From positions 60,217,249 to 60,281,248 of the forward strand of contig OZ038423.1 in assembly GCA_964036155.1 (NCBI GenBank): a DNA stretch of 64,000 nucleotides, read 5' to 3'. The notes beneath the pieces are model-generated. The model was not told the DNA's origin, did not search any database, and was given only the letters and a program-made list of their open reading frames with translations. Origin of the DNA: Diploscapter coronatus. Its lineage: Eukaryota > Nematoda > Chromadorea > Rhabditida > Rhabditidae. The translations under genes were made by a program, and so were the position numbers. Of this stretch, positions 11,986-24,089 are shown piece after piece. Numbering within the stretch: the first letter of the stretch is position 1; the number at the start of each line of letters is the position of its first letter.

Positions 11986-14900
11986 ATGCTAGAAATGAAC
12001 GACTTGAAAATTCAACGTTCAAGCTCAAATTCCCCATCTCAGACCTTGCTCCAGTCGCCCCGAGGTCGGACTGCAGACAACGACTCCTCGACATCGATCT
12101 CCAGAAGTCGGACGACGTCGGATCAGAATCCAGAAGACGGCGTCCTGACGACTGTCAATTCGCAAAATAAGCACGCCGGATCAGGTAAATGTTTAATTTA
12201 TTGAAAATAGATTTTGATTCTTGTAGCATTTACAGAACGACACCTTTAGAAACTTCGATCTGAATTTGTAAGGTTTTGACTGATTGGTTGAAACTTATAA
12301 AAATTAGTTTTTGGAAATAAATGTATATTACTGTAGAGATCATACCAAAGGGCCATTGTCCTTGGAAATTTCGATTAGGACATCGAATTTCTTAGAACCT
12401 ATCTATTTTTACAGTTTGTAAGTGAAATCAATATTTTCCTAACTTTTTGCTGGATATTTTTAAAACTTATCCAAAATAGTTGAAAAATTTTAAACCATTA
12501 TTTTCGAGTTTCAGGCGATGCGTGTTCTTCCAATAGAAGAAGAAACATGGATCGATCGATAATGGGCGGGGCTATGCCTTCCGTTTCTGCAATCGTGCCA
12601 CATCCAAAACACCGGTTTAGGTGAGGAACTTTTCACACCTGTATTTTTGTTTAGCCTTTTTCCCGAGCTCATCCAATTTGACGCTAGATTCCAAGACTTT
12701 AATACTTTTGTGATTTTACTATTCCTATGACGTCCTAATTTTAGTGACATCATTAAAAATAGGACTACTGTATTCTAATTTATGCTAATTCTCCAGGATA
12801 GTCATTTTCATCTCTACATGGCTGATGCTGGGCTCGGTGATGAACTGCGTCGACATTTTCGCCTTTTCCATGGTCTACATGGAGTCGAACAGCACCCAGG
12901 AGGTGGGGACGACTTTTTTTTCTAATTTTAATTTTTGCTCTTGAAAAATTTTTAAACCTAAAAAATTTCGATATTTACGCAGACTTTGGCATGACTTTAA
13001 TTGGAAAATACCCCAACGTGACTAACGAATTAGCGAAATTACGACAATACGTTTTTCAAAGCTGAAAAGTAATTAGCTAACCCAATTAAACATGTTAAAT
13101 AATCGAAACTTCCTGCATACGAGTTTTGATTGGAATCTAGCATTGTCGGGAAAGCCCTAGTTTTCTAAAAATTCGAATCTTTGCAATTTACCCTTTAAAT
13201 GGTTAATTACCTGACAGACAATTTTTTGTCTACTTCCGATTTTGAATTCGAAGAATTATAGCCTAACATACAAGTCTTCCGGCTAGATTTTTTCACAAAT
13301 AAGGAAGAGATTAGCAAACTTTCATAAGCTTTCTATTAGGAAATATCAAATTTTCGAAAATAAATAGAGAAAAAAATAATAAATTTAAAAATAAAACGAT
13401 AATAATGAAAAATCAAAATTTTCAGTTCTACGTCTACAACCAAGAAGAGAAGGCCTCTCTCATTTCGATTATGGCTATAGGTTCCCTAGTCGGAATGTAT
13501 CCTCAGAACAAATTGCTGCAAATCAACGGGGCGAGGCCGATTCTGACTGCTTCGGGTAATTTTCTTTATTTATTTTTTCCAAGCTTCCACTTTTATTTTT
13601 TTATTTTCAGGGATGTTACTTTCAATTCTGACCTTTATCCTGCCGTGGGCCCTAGACAACGGATATTACACTGCCGCGATAATCCGGTTTTTCCAGGTAT
13701 ATCAATTTTGAATTTCGAGGTTTCTATAAATTTCAAATTTTTTTTTATATTGTAAAGAAACATCTTCCACTTAATTTGTATCCCTTTAGCGTAGGAATAT
13801 ATTCTCGAAATCTCCACTAAATAAGTGTTATTCTAATGAAAATCATAATGCTTAAGAAGTTTATAAAATTCTCATTTTATAAAAGAAAAAATAAGGGTAT
13901 AGAAATGTATTATTCTAATTTTTCAGGGTGTGCTGTATTCCGCAGACTTTGGCGTGGTCGGTTTGGTGTGCTCGAGGTGGTCTCCTCTCAACGAAATGGG
14001 CCTCGCGTTGGCAGCGTTAAGTGGATTCACAGCCTGTCGAGCGGTCATTCAGTTGCCTCTGGCAGGATGGGTAAGAGCTAATTCATTTTTTAAAGGAAAT
14101 TCATTATGTCTCAACAAATTCTTTGAAAAAATATGAATTTCATTTTTTGCTAGAGTTACCTTTTATGTGCAAATAGTTTTCTGTAGGAAATTCTATTGCA
14201 AGAATGTTTTGATATTATCTTGGTTTTTTGATATAAGTTTTAGAAACATGATTTTGTGAAGACTGAAGATGAATAATCTCAAACTGGCTTTTTGCTGACT
14301 TATCTATGAAAAATAGAAAATTATTCGTCTGTAGTAAAACCCTTTTTCGAGTATTTGGTTGATTTTTAGAACGGGTCTAAAAACTGCCAAAGCTCTTTGA
14401 TAAGGACAAATTTGATCCCTCTAAAACCTCTTTTGAAACTTAGCAGTCCAACAAAAATTTAGGTAATCTCCTCGTACGGTTGGCGTTATATTTACTACGT
14501 CCTGGCGATCATTCTTCTCGTCGTCACTCTATGCTGGCATTATTTGTATCGGTAAGTTCGAAAAACTGAAAAAAATAGACAAATAATTTTTGTTAAAAAT
14601 ATCTAAAGAAAGATGAAATTTCATTTAAAAATCTCGAAATAAATAAAAAAAATTTTTAAAGGTAAACATTTTCTATGAAAAAAACACTAGAAAATACATC
14701 TTTTAAAAAGTGCTGGAAAATATAAATTTTCAGTGACTTTCCCGAATACAGTCCTTTCGTGAGCAATCGAGAGCTGTCTTTCATCCAACGCGGAAAAGAA
14801 AGTGAACAATCGTCGAATATCGATGATGTTCCTTATAGTGTAGGAAAATTTTAGAAAAATTAAAAACCCTTATTTCATAAAATGTGGACATTTCTGAAAA

Positions 14901-16755
14901 AAGAACAAAATAGGATTTTTAGAGAAAGTGAAATTCTGAAAATAATATGAAGATTTTTGAAAAATTATCATTTCCAGAAAATTTTCACGAACCGTTACGT
15001 GTGGGCTGTGTGGATCGCAGGTTTCGCGGACATTTTCGCCTCATTTATGCTAGTGGTGTTCGGTGCCCAGTACTATCATTATTTGGGGCTAGGTAAGCAG
15101 CATTTTAGATTTTTCTTTAGAATTTTCACCTAAATTCCTGATTTTCTAAAATTAATTAAATTCATTTTTCAGACATCCAAGCCAATGCCTGGCTAAATGC
15201 TCTAAAGGGAATTTTGCTACTGTCCGTTCGATTTGGGGTCGGATTTGCTTCGGATCGAACTATGTAGGTTTCAACAAACTTTATATTTTCGGAAAGCATT
15301 CCATTAATTTCGTTGTAGTTCGCATTCGAAGGAATCACTTTCTAAAAATCTAACAGTTTGATAAGATGTGCGTTGAAAAATTATATTTTTCGATGAAAAT
15401 CAAAATTTACCCACTTCCTCGAATTGGTTCCAATCATTTTCTCAAAAATCTACACGTCATTTTCAAGAAAAGCCATGTTTGTGTAAAGACCTTAAGACTA
15501 TCCCTTTTCATTTCTTTTTCGACAAATACGCTATTTTATATAATTTCGCAAAATCGTCATTTCAGGTGCATTTCCGAGATCTGTAAGTTGCGGACGGCGA
15601 ATACGGTCGCTCTGCAGATTCCCGCACTTTTGCTCGTCTTTCTGGGATTCCTCCCCAGGGAGCAGCCCTCAATGCACGTCATCACGATTACCGTATACCA
15701 GGCTCTGTTCGGCTTCAACTGCGCCGGATTCTACAAGGGAGGCGCTCTGATTTCGAGGTTGGTTTTAAGGACTGCTACAATTTGGTCTTCTGTACTATAC
15801 ACCTCTGGAATACCGACACTGTCTGCACAAGACATCGGCTCTTTTCTTATTTTCCCTACACTCGCTCACCCTAAAATCCGGTGTACCGGCGATGTCGAGT
15901 ACAGCAGGTCCTGTAATTTGAATAATACGAGTAATAGCATAATTGACATTGAAGCAATATATGGGGATGGAGAGTTGTGTTGAAACGTATTTAAAAATCA
16001 GACTAGATTTAGGAAAAATAGCTTCTTAAAGCGTGGATGATTCATTGAAATTGTAAAGAAAGATCATTTTATGAGACATCTTCTGAGATTTATCTAGCAA
16101 TAAACTAACTTATTTTTCTTTGCTATATAATATAATGACACAATTAATTCTGAAAATGGGACAATTAAAAGTGACGAAGTTTCATTTCTAGAGACGATTT
16201 TTTGAAACTTACCCTTCAAAATTAAGGCAATATTCACATCTAGTGATTAGTCATATTCAATTATTCAAGTCTCTAGCGGTGCTGCTAGAGCCTCTAGTAT
16301 TCAGTCTAATTGTCGACGTTTCTGACGAAAATAGTCCAGGTAGGAAAATTTAAAAATCGTATCTTTGCAAAAATCTATCCAATTTTTACGAACTTTCTAT
16401 CAAGATGTAGAGAATTTCAAGCTCTACGAAGTGACATAAAACTTGAAAAAAGAATTAAATACATACAAACCTAGAATCCCTGTCAAACCAGTGGCGACTA
16501 TATTTTTGTATCCACGCCGTATGCTTGACATTGGCTAATTTCGTCTATTTATTATGGGCCCGCGTCGAGCCACTACCATTTCTATGCTCTAGTACCATAC
16601 TCCCTACCATCAACAACAATAATTCCCAAGTCCCAGATGGTAATCGGGAGCTACCGAATGGTAACAGTCCCATTCTACCCGATGGTAATGCTACCATTTC
16701 ATCACGACAGCCACATGCCACAGATATCGAAAGCAATACGGGCAATCGAAGCTAA
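11986..16755 (+). CDS. SLC17-like major facilitator transporter
   Basis: Thirteen exons (11986-12184, 12515-12620, 12797-12902, 13426-13555, 13611-13696, 13927-14070, 14463-14551, 14734-14839, 14978-15092, 15173-15263, 15566-15757, 16227-16339, 16475-16755) join in frame to 585 residues. A serine-rich cytosolic N-terminus of about 100 residues precedes about twelve membrane segments. Family marks include GWRYIYYVLAI after helix 4, KIFTNRYVWAVWIAGFADIF at the second half, a GFASDR loop, and NCAGFYKGGALISR running into QYSHLVISHIQLF across the exon 11/12 junction. SLC17 members carry organic anions, phosphate or glutamate; the substrate here is unknown. Exon 12 uses an AATTAAG acceptor and exon 13 a CTAG acceptor, so automated tools may truncate the gene after exon 11. 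The C-terminal tail repeats PDGN/PNGN three times. AATAAA at 16840-16845 is a likely polyadenylation signal. Confidence 0.88.
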
Positions 16756-17697
16756 ATCTAGTGATAAATAAGACATGTCTAGGGTTTTATTTTTAAATAA
16801 CGTCATTTTTGATAATTACGCTTTAAATAAGAGCACCATAATAAATCGACCAAGGCAGACTTTCAGCCAAAATGAGAAATTTTCGGAGTGGGGGTACGCA
16901 TTACCAAATTTTTCTTTAGAAAATTGATACATAAGAGGGTGCTCACGAATATCTTTTTAACTTAAGGCCCTGCCTAGATCCGATAAGAATAAAAATGACG
17001 TTCAGCTCTATTAAAAGTCTATGATCTTGTATCTTTTTTTTCAGAAAAAATGACTTTTATTAGGACTCTATTTATGAAATTTTTATCACGATTATTTATC
17101 AGTTTTATTGTTAGCGATTTCAAACGAGAAAAATCTGGTATTATGATTTTAAAATTTTATGAAAAGTTACGGTAACAACACATACGATTTTGCTTTCAAA
17201 GTTTAAAATTTCTTGAGGTTTCCAAAATTGGGAAACATAAATTATGAAACTACCATATCAACTCATATGCATAGCATCTAAACATGATGATCTACAGAAA
17301 AGAAACGATAGAATGTGTAATATTTATTAAAGAAACGAAAAAAGCTTGTAAAATAAAGATTTCGGGTAAAAATTAAAAAAATTTGCATGATAGCTTGGTT
17401 TTAGTGTAGTGATTTTTCGAAAAATACCCTCATTTCCGATTTTTGATGGTTCAAATCTTGTGCTTTCTTCTAGTCTTCAGGCTTATTTACGCAAAAGATA
17501 CGGTGGTGGGCTTCAACATTTTTGACTTTTCTTCCTAACCTAACGATTAAAATTTATATTCACTTCCTAAATAAATTTTAACAAAGTCCTTAATGAAGTT
17601 CAGCTTTTTCTATTGATGGTGCTCATATAATGTCACTTCATTTATTGTCTCTCTATGACGCTTTTTTTAATTCAATGACGTTCTTCCAAAAATTCCT
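16756..17697. other. 3' region of transporter and upstream DNA of the FAM187-like gene
   Basis: Contains AATAAA at 16840. No exon is clear, although a signal-peptide exon of the next gene would be expected somewhere here. Confidence 0.5.
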
Positions 17698-20600
17698 ATG
17701 GCGCCCTTTCAGATCAGTGAGACGACGTCTCTAAGATTTGTGGCGCCCTCGGTCGCTGATTGGAACGCTGCCAACATCTCTGCCACAGTAAAGGAGTTCT
17801 GGAATTCGGAATGGTCGAAAGCGGAGTACGAGGACTCGTGCAGTCGGGACGTTAGGGCACGCCTTTTTTATTTTAAAGAGACGTGACCAGAAATATCACT
17901 TTTTGATGGTTTTAACTGACATGTTGAAAAGTTGTGCGTAATAACTGATGAAGAGAAAATTCGATTTCGAAATTTTCCCGATCATCCCCGTTTACTACTG
18001 GCCGGACGAGCGAATCACGCTGCCGTGCAAGATGTGCTTCCTCGCGCACACCTTCAACGGGAAGATGAAGCGATGGGGCTACGCGAAGAACGTGTCGACT
18101 TTCCTGACCGATTTGAGGGTAACTAAAGATGATTACGAACAATTTAATATTTTAATTAAGCTAATTAACTTTTTAATTATGATAATTATTTTATGAGCAG
18201 TAATTAGCTCTAATTACGGGGATATTAATTCAAAAATTAGGACAATTGGCTCATTGATAAGAGAATTAATTAAATAGTTAAGGGGTAACTAACTCTGATT
18301 AAATTTCTTCATATTGAAATGAATAATCGACTACCAAAACTTTGGTTATTTTGTTTCGAATTTTTTAAACTTACTTTTTCAATATTTTCAGGGCAAAGTC
18401 TCTCGAGGCGAGGACTGGATTACGGTAGCGGGCAAAGTGCCGAACTATGCGCTCCCGAGGTACCGAGGGTTCGATAACTACGTCTTCACGGGGGTACGGT
18501 AGACTACAGTAATCCTTGATTTAAGAATGGAAAAGCTACAATAATCTTTGGATATTTTTTGGAAAGCACTACAGCAATCTTTTTTTAGAATTAGAATGAT
18601 TATAGTAAACTTTTCTTTTCAACCCCTAAACATGCAGTAATCCTGTTTCAGATCAACGAATTCGTCGATTTGGACGACGGCAGAGGCAAAAATCAGCGCC
18701 TGGGGGAAAGATTGATCCAGAAGGACGGGAAATTAACGATTTTTCGGGTAATTTAAGTTTTTAAACTACCTTCTTTTTGTAAATAAGTCCCTACCCTTTT
18801 CAAAATAAACCCATCCCTCTTATTGCATTTCTAGCTCGGCTTATTATTGATTAGCCCTACCCTTTTTTTAAATAACTATGTTCTTAGTTTGCAAATAAAT
18901 CACGCCCCTTATTGATTGACCCCGCCCATTTTAGGCCGACGGAGCGACGGCGGGCGTGTATTTCTGCTATGATGATGATTCGAGAAGTGCCACGCAGCTG
19001 TTTTACGTTTTATCGATGATGGCCCCGCCAACTTGGATCGAGATCGACAGTTACAGCAAGAAGTCGCATTACAGTAAGATTTTTTCTTAAATTTTATAAG
19101 TCAAAATTTTCGAAATTCAATGGAAATTCTCGAAAAATATCCTCTCACTTCCTTATTTTGCAAAAAGAAAAATAAGTTTCAAAGAATTACGAATTTAAAA
19201 GTATTATTTTGAGAGTTGACTGAATGATATTTTTAAATAGAAATTTCGGCCCCTTGTAGTTACCATTCTTTTTTCTCTTCACCATACTATTTCTCAGAAA
19301 AAGGGTGATACTACAGTGAGCAAAAATTTCAGCTGACGGTTGCGGCAACAAGAAAGCGATTTTCCCGAATCTGAATTGGCGTTTTCACTGGCTGCCGGTG
19401 GCACGATTAGATCCTCGACCAGGCTGCTCGGCTCACGGCGAACAGACTTTTTGCGATAATCAATGGGTGAGGTTGTTTTTTAATTTAAATTTAAATTTTC
19501 CTATTTATTTTTCATAAGGTTCAGTTTTTTTGACAAAAATATTTAGGGCAAATAATTGATGAGTTTTCATAGTTGTGATAGCAAATGAATAAATGAATTA
19601 GGTGAGCTTTGAAATTTTCTGTATTAAAATGTTTTTTTAATTCACTTTGGGTCCGAAAATGGAATAATGTTGAAAAATAGGAAATTAAGTTATTTTTATC
19701 TGAAACTTATTTTTTTAATTTTATATTTTCAGATTTGGAAAAACGAGGCTAAATCGAAGACGAGATTCTTCAACGACAAATGCAACTATGAACATTGCAG
19801 GTGGATTAATTACCATAATTAACTCATTTAATTACCTAGTTATCTTTCTTCAGACTGGACCTCGGGAACAATTTGCAGTTGGAATTGCGTTGGGACGATT
19901 GGTCGAGTTGTGAAAACGGGGAGTATTCCAGGAGAAGAGAAGGTAAAAATAGGAATTTTTGAAAAAAGCGTTTTCTTTTAAAGATTTTTTTTTTGAAAAA
20001 TAACAACAAATGGTATTTTTATACATTTCAAACTTTTCAGGTCACTGCTATTTGACCCGAGCTCTGGGCAAAAGGATCGTCAGGGATGCATCGAAAGATC
20101 AAGGCCTACAACTCGAAAAACTGAACGATGTCTTTGATCAGGTAGGGATTACTGTAACTAAAAAATATTCTAATTTGTGGATTTTTTTTTTCAGAAGCCC
20201 TTCGAAGAACAGGGCATCCGAATTCATAGGTTAATCTCAATTCAAAACTCGAAAATTTGCGATTTTCCACATTCAATTTTCAGTTCCCTTTTCTACAATT
20301 CGGTCAAGAGGCAATTATACCTGGAGTATTTCTACCACCCAGATATGATGAACTCTGGTTCGGATCCGGTTGAGGTGCGAATTTTTGCCAAAGTTCTAAA
20401 AATTTATAAGAATAATGTTCTAGAAGTTCATTTTTGTCTTCAAAAATAAAAAGATCGATGTTCAGTTTCACGAAGCTTGGCTGGATATCCTCGAAAAAAT
20501 GGGCTTGAATCCAAGAAATTCGGCGACCGATGAAAAATTGGAAAACCCGTTCCAGGCCTGTGTCAGGTAAGCTTTCTAAAAAATCACTCAAACTTGAAAT

Positions 20601-20736
20601 AGCAGTCATCTTCTTTGAAAAATAGAAATTAGGGTACTTTTTTGGATCATTTTTTAATTTCAGATACATGTACGAAGGCGGCCGACATTATTTCGTCGGT
20701 ACTTTTGCAACAGAAGTTGATGTTTGTAGACACTAG
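17698..20736 (+). CDS. FAM187-like immunoglobulin-domain protein
   Basis: Thirteen exons (17698-17850, 17954-18118, 18392-18493, 18652-18747, 18935-19073, 19333-19466, 19733-19800, 19854-19942, 20041-20141, 20195-20229, 20284-20374, 20466-20566, 20664-20736) give about 448 residues in frame. An Ig V-type fold is visible: ERITLPCKMC (Cys 76) to AGVYFCY (Cys 183). A second conserved block reads WDDWSSC, then RRREGHCYL, the thrombospondin-like segment characteristic of FAM187 proteins. These are extracellular or membrane-associated proteins of poorly known role. The 5' end is unsettled: the ATG at 17698 has no signal peptide and is followed by TTTCAG, so 17713 may be an acceptor with the true first exon upstream. 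The exon 2 acceptor (GATGAAG) is weak but is the one that keeps the frame. No C-terminal membrane helix was seen. Confidence 0.75.
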
Positions 20737-20984
20737 ATTCCTTGGAAAAGTACCCAAAATCGTCACGATTTACAAATATCTCAAAATTTTAATAAATCTA
20801 CAAATCTTTCTCCTTTGATTTTTTCCCTCCAACCGTTTATTCGGCTTTGATATCGCTTCAATTTTACGCGTATTTTTTCGAATCTTCGTTTATTCTGCTC
20901 CTATCTCTTTTCTTTCATTTTGTTCGTTATTTGGGGTAACTAAGTTTAGTTAATAGGATGATTAACTAATTTAGTGACTTTCAG
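20737..20984 (+). promoter_or_regulatory. Intercistronic region with poly(A) signal and trans-splice acceptor
   Basis: 248 bp between two same-strand genes. AATAAA lies at 20791-20796, a T-rich stretch follows, and TTTCAG ends exactly at the next ATG (20985), leaving no room for a 5' UTR except a spliced leader. This is the usual layout of a nematode operon with SL2-type trans-splicing. Seen: the signals and spacing. Inferred: the operon. Confidence 0.6.
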
Positions 20985-23900
20985 ATGACTAAATGGTTGG
21001 TGTTAATTTTGGCGAGCTTCATTTTCCAAGCCGCTTCGGAAAATGTTTCAAGTCCAGTCAACTCGACTGAGTGTCCGAAAGTCAGCACGAAGGAAAGGTT
21101 CAGGTCAGTTTCGAGATTTTGCAAATTATTTTGACCCATAAAATGACTCCATTAAATCGACTTTTATTCAGAATCAAAAAATTAAAGCTTACCCAAATCA
21201 CTTTTCCCCTCATATTTTCCACAGGATAACTTGTTCAGCGTAAAATTTTGTTATTTGCCTGCTTGAAGTCTTGAATAAATTTTCCATTTTTATATTTACT
21301 TGCTATCATAAGCACAGATTATTATCAAAAAGTTCACAGATAAATAAATTATTAAAAATCGGAAATTTTTGAAGTCTATTCAAATCACTTTTCTTTATTG
21401 TTCTACGTTTACATGCAACTGTTCTGCGAATACAGAAATGATTGCTACTTTTCTTCTGTAGAAACTTTGGAGCAGATTATCAAATTATTTATAAATTTCT
21501 TCTTGAAAAAACATGAAACATTTTTCCTTCAAAAAATAAAGCTAAAAATACTCGTATCACTAACGAAGGAAGGCGTGGGCATAATAATGATATAGAGCTA
21601 TGCGGAATTATTATTCATGATCATGAATTAGAGAAGGGACGACATGTATGAGAATAGTTCGAATTCAAAAATGAAATCGAAACGAGCCCAAAATCAATAC
21701 GACATTGCGCATTAGCTCCGCCCACTAGTGTTCTTCAATCGTTATGCGCGACCAGGTTCTTCGTTAATGAACATGAGAGTGTTATAAAGTTTTTTTCGTT
21801 GTAAACTTCATTCCTATTATAACGAGGGTAGGTGTAGGTTCTATGTTGTTTTCAGATGATCAGCTCATCGAGTAAGGTGTTTTGCTATTTAAATCTACTT
21901 GTACCTACCCTAACCTAGTTCAATGATTAGATGAAGTTTACAAGAAGCCGTGTTACAGATACCGTCTTCTGAAAGAATGCCCTCCCGATTTCGACCCGAC
22001 TTGCGATAACGACAGTTACTACTGGCCATACGGCATGCAGTTGTATCGGTGCAGCATTCCTCGTAAGTTAACAAATTTAAAATACAAAAACTAAGATTAC
22101 AGTAACTTAAAAAATTTATATTTTCCAAATGTATTTAGTAAATACGTGGATACGTATTACGTATTTGTATGATAGTTTATGATAGACTACATGCTTAGAA
22201 GTTATAGTTAACCAGATAAGAGCTTACTATAACTGGTTTATTGGCTAGCTACGATAAATATTGGTTTTCGAATTTTTTAAAAATCGATCATTGGAATTTT
22301 TTCCTAAATTCAAATATTCTAGTGCCGAGCGTTCCCTCACCCAACCACGTAACGGTGCTGAACACGAGCTCTCTGCTGGCCCTGCTCAAACATCGTGATG
22401 CGTACGGTCGGTCTTGGTGCATGTTGGCGTGAGTCTTCGAGTTTTATTTTTTAAGCACCCTTTTTAAAACTCATGGACTTGACTGGGAAAAATAATTGGA
22501 AAAGGATATCGTTTTCAAGAAGCTGAATTTCCTAAAATTTCAAAGACTACTATAATTTGTCAAGATTTGGGGAAAGTAGACGAATTTTACAGAAAAAAGC
22601 TGATTTCTCTGGAATTTCAAAAATCGGAGTAATTTTAATTTTCCAGATTCTTCTTCGAGAACAATTGCCCATTCTCTTCTCAGCTTGCAGAGCAACTCAA
22701 CGAGCTGCCCAAACATTCGGACATTCTGAGGGTTGTCGCCGTCAATTCTTATGAATTTAAAAGGTATTCCTTTCAGATTTTTAAAATTTTCATAAATTTC
22801 AAAAGTTTGTTTTTTTTCTTATAAATTCAAGAAGCTTTGGACGTTTAGTTAGTTTCTGATCACTTTCTAAGATAAATTTCGTTTGCACCCAATTCTGTTT
22901 CAAAAATAATATGATATATTATTCAATTTTCCAAAAGAAAATAAGTTTCGAAAATGATTTTATTCAATGGTTTTTTCGACATATTGATTATGACTTTATT
23001 GCAGACCTTTAACTTTCTCGAAAATTACTGGAATTACCGTATTTTTAGAATGAGCATGCGATACGGTATTGCTGGCACACCGACGACCATTTTGTGGCTC
23101 GACGGAATGGGTGTCTTCAAAATCGATGGGTTCCCATCCAAGAATAAATCTCTTTTGGTAATTTGTTTGCTATTTTTTAATTTTTTGTTTCAAAATTCTA
23201 GAAATTTCAGTTAGGATAGAGATTGATGGAAAAGAGAAATATTAGAAGATTTTTTTTGCCTGACTTGGAAATTCAATTTCTTTTAGAACAAAATAGTGTT
23301 GGTAAAAAAGAAAATTTGTAATTTGTTTAAGATTTTTTAAAACATATTTTTCAGGACCTAGTAAGGGCACGCACGGACCTGTCGCTCTACAAGAATGAAA
23401 CGAGGTGGAGGGAGATTGAAGAAGGTTGGAGTTTTTTTTTAAGACACATTTCATTCCACAATCAAATTTAAAAGATGCAAGTTTTTTCTTCAAATTTTCT
23501 TATTGACAAACATTCCGTATTCGCTAAGGCTACAGAAAAATTACTTTCAATTTCAAATTTATGAAAACTTTCTCGAATTTTTATATACTAGATTCATTGC
23601 ATGCGCACTAATCATATATGAATGAGAATTTATTTCCAATTTTTTAAAACATTTCAAAAGTTCCATTTTCAGAAGGCTCTTACCCGGTTTTCACCGTGAG
23701 CATGGAAAACTACGAGTACTACGAGTTTCTCTACTTCATAATATCACTAGGAATCTGCGTCTGTTGTAAGTTTTTTATCTCTAATCTCATGTTAAAGAAT
23801 AGCCCCTAGAAACCGTTAGGAATATAATTTCCTTCCTCTGCATCTTTCCCTTTTCAATGATAAAAGATGCCAAAGTCAAATTTCAGCGCTCTTCTACATT

Positions 23901-24089
23901 CTTCGAAATCGGATCGTTCAGATGGATTTGGTGCAAAAAATTCTGGTGCAGCTCCGCCCACCTGTCGCTGAACCGCGACACGACCGCAACACTCAGCAAT
24001 TTCCACCAAACCCGGCGCAAAACATTCAACCGCTGCTCCAGGAAAACCCGGAAAATTACGAAATTCAGGAAAATCAACCTCAGGAATAG
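20985..24089 (+). CDS. TXNDC15-like thioredoxin-fold membrane protein
   Basis: Eight exons (20985-21103, 21959-22062, 22323-22428, 22647-22763, 23049-23157, 23355-23424, 23673-23765, 23887-24089) give 306 residues in frame. Order: signal peptide (about 1-18), a cysteine-containing linker, a thioredoxin fold with SWCMLAFFFENNCPFSSQ and the cis-proline loop GIAGTPTTI (Thr159-Pro160), a membrane helix near 227-246, and a proline/glutamine-rich tail. The active-site position reads CPFS (117-120), a CxxS rather than CxxC; human TXNDC15 also has a CxxS (as recalled). That protein is an ER/ciliary factor linked to ciliopathy. With no second cysteine, it is unlikely to be a full oxidoreductase. The ATG directly follows TTTCAG, so the message is probably trans-spliced, consistent with an operon with the FAM187-like gene. 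Confidence 0.85.
21799..21943. repeat. Imperfect inverted repeat in intron 1 of the TXNDC15-like gene
   Basis: TTGTAAACTTCAT at 21799-21811 recurs in reverse complement at 21931-21943, and AGGGTAGGT-like segments lie symmetrically inside. It ends 15 bp before exon 2. MITE-like, but no clear target duplication was seen. Confidence 0.5.

Noticed and set aside
17932..18126. Alternative frame across exon 2 of the FAM187-like gene
   Set aside because: The frame chosen continues into all later exons and carries the Ig cysteines; the other does not.
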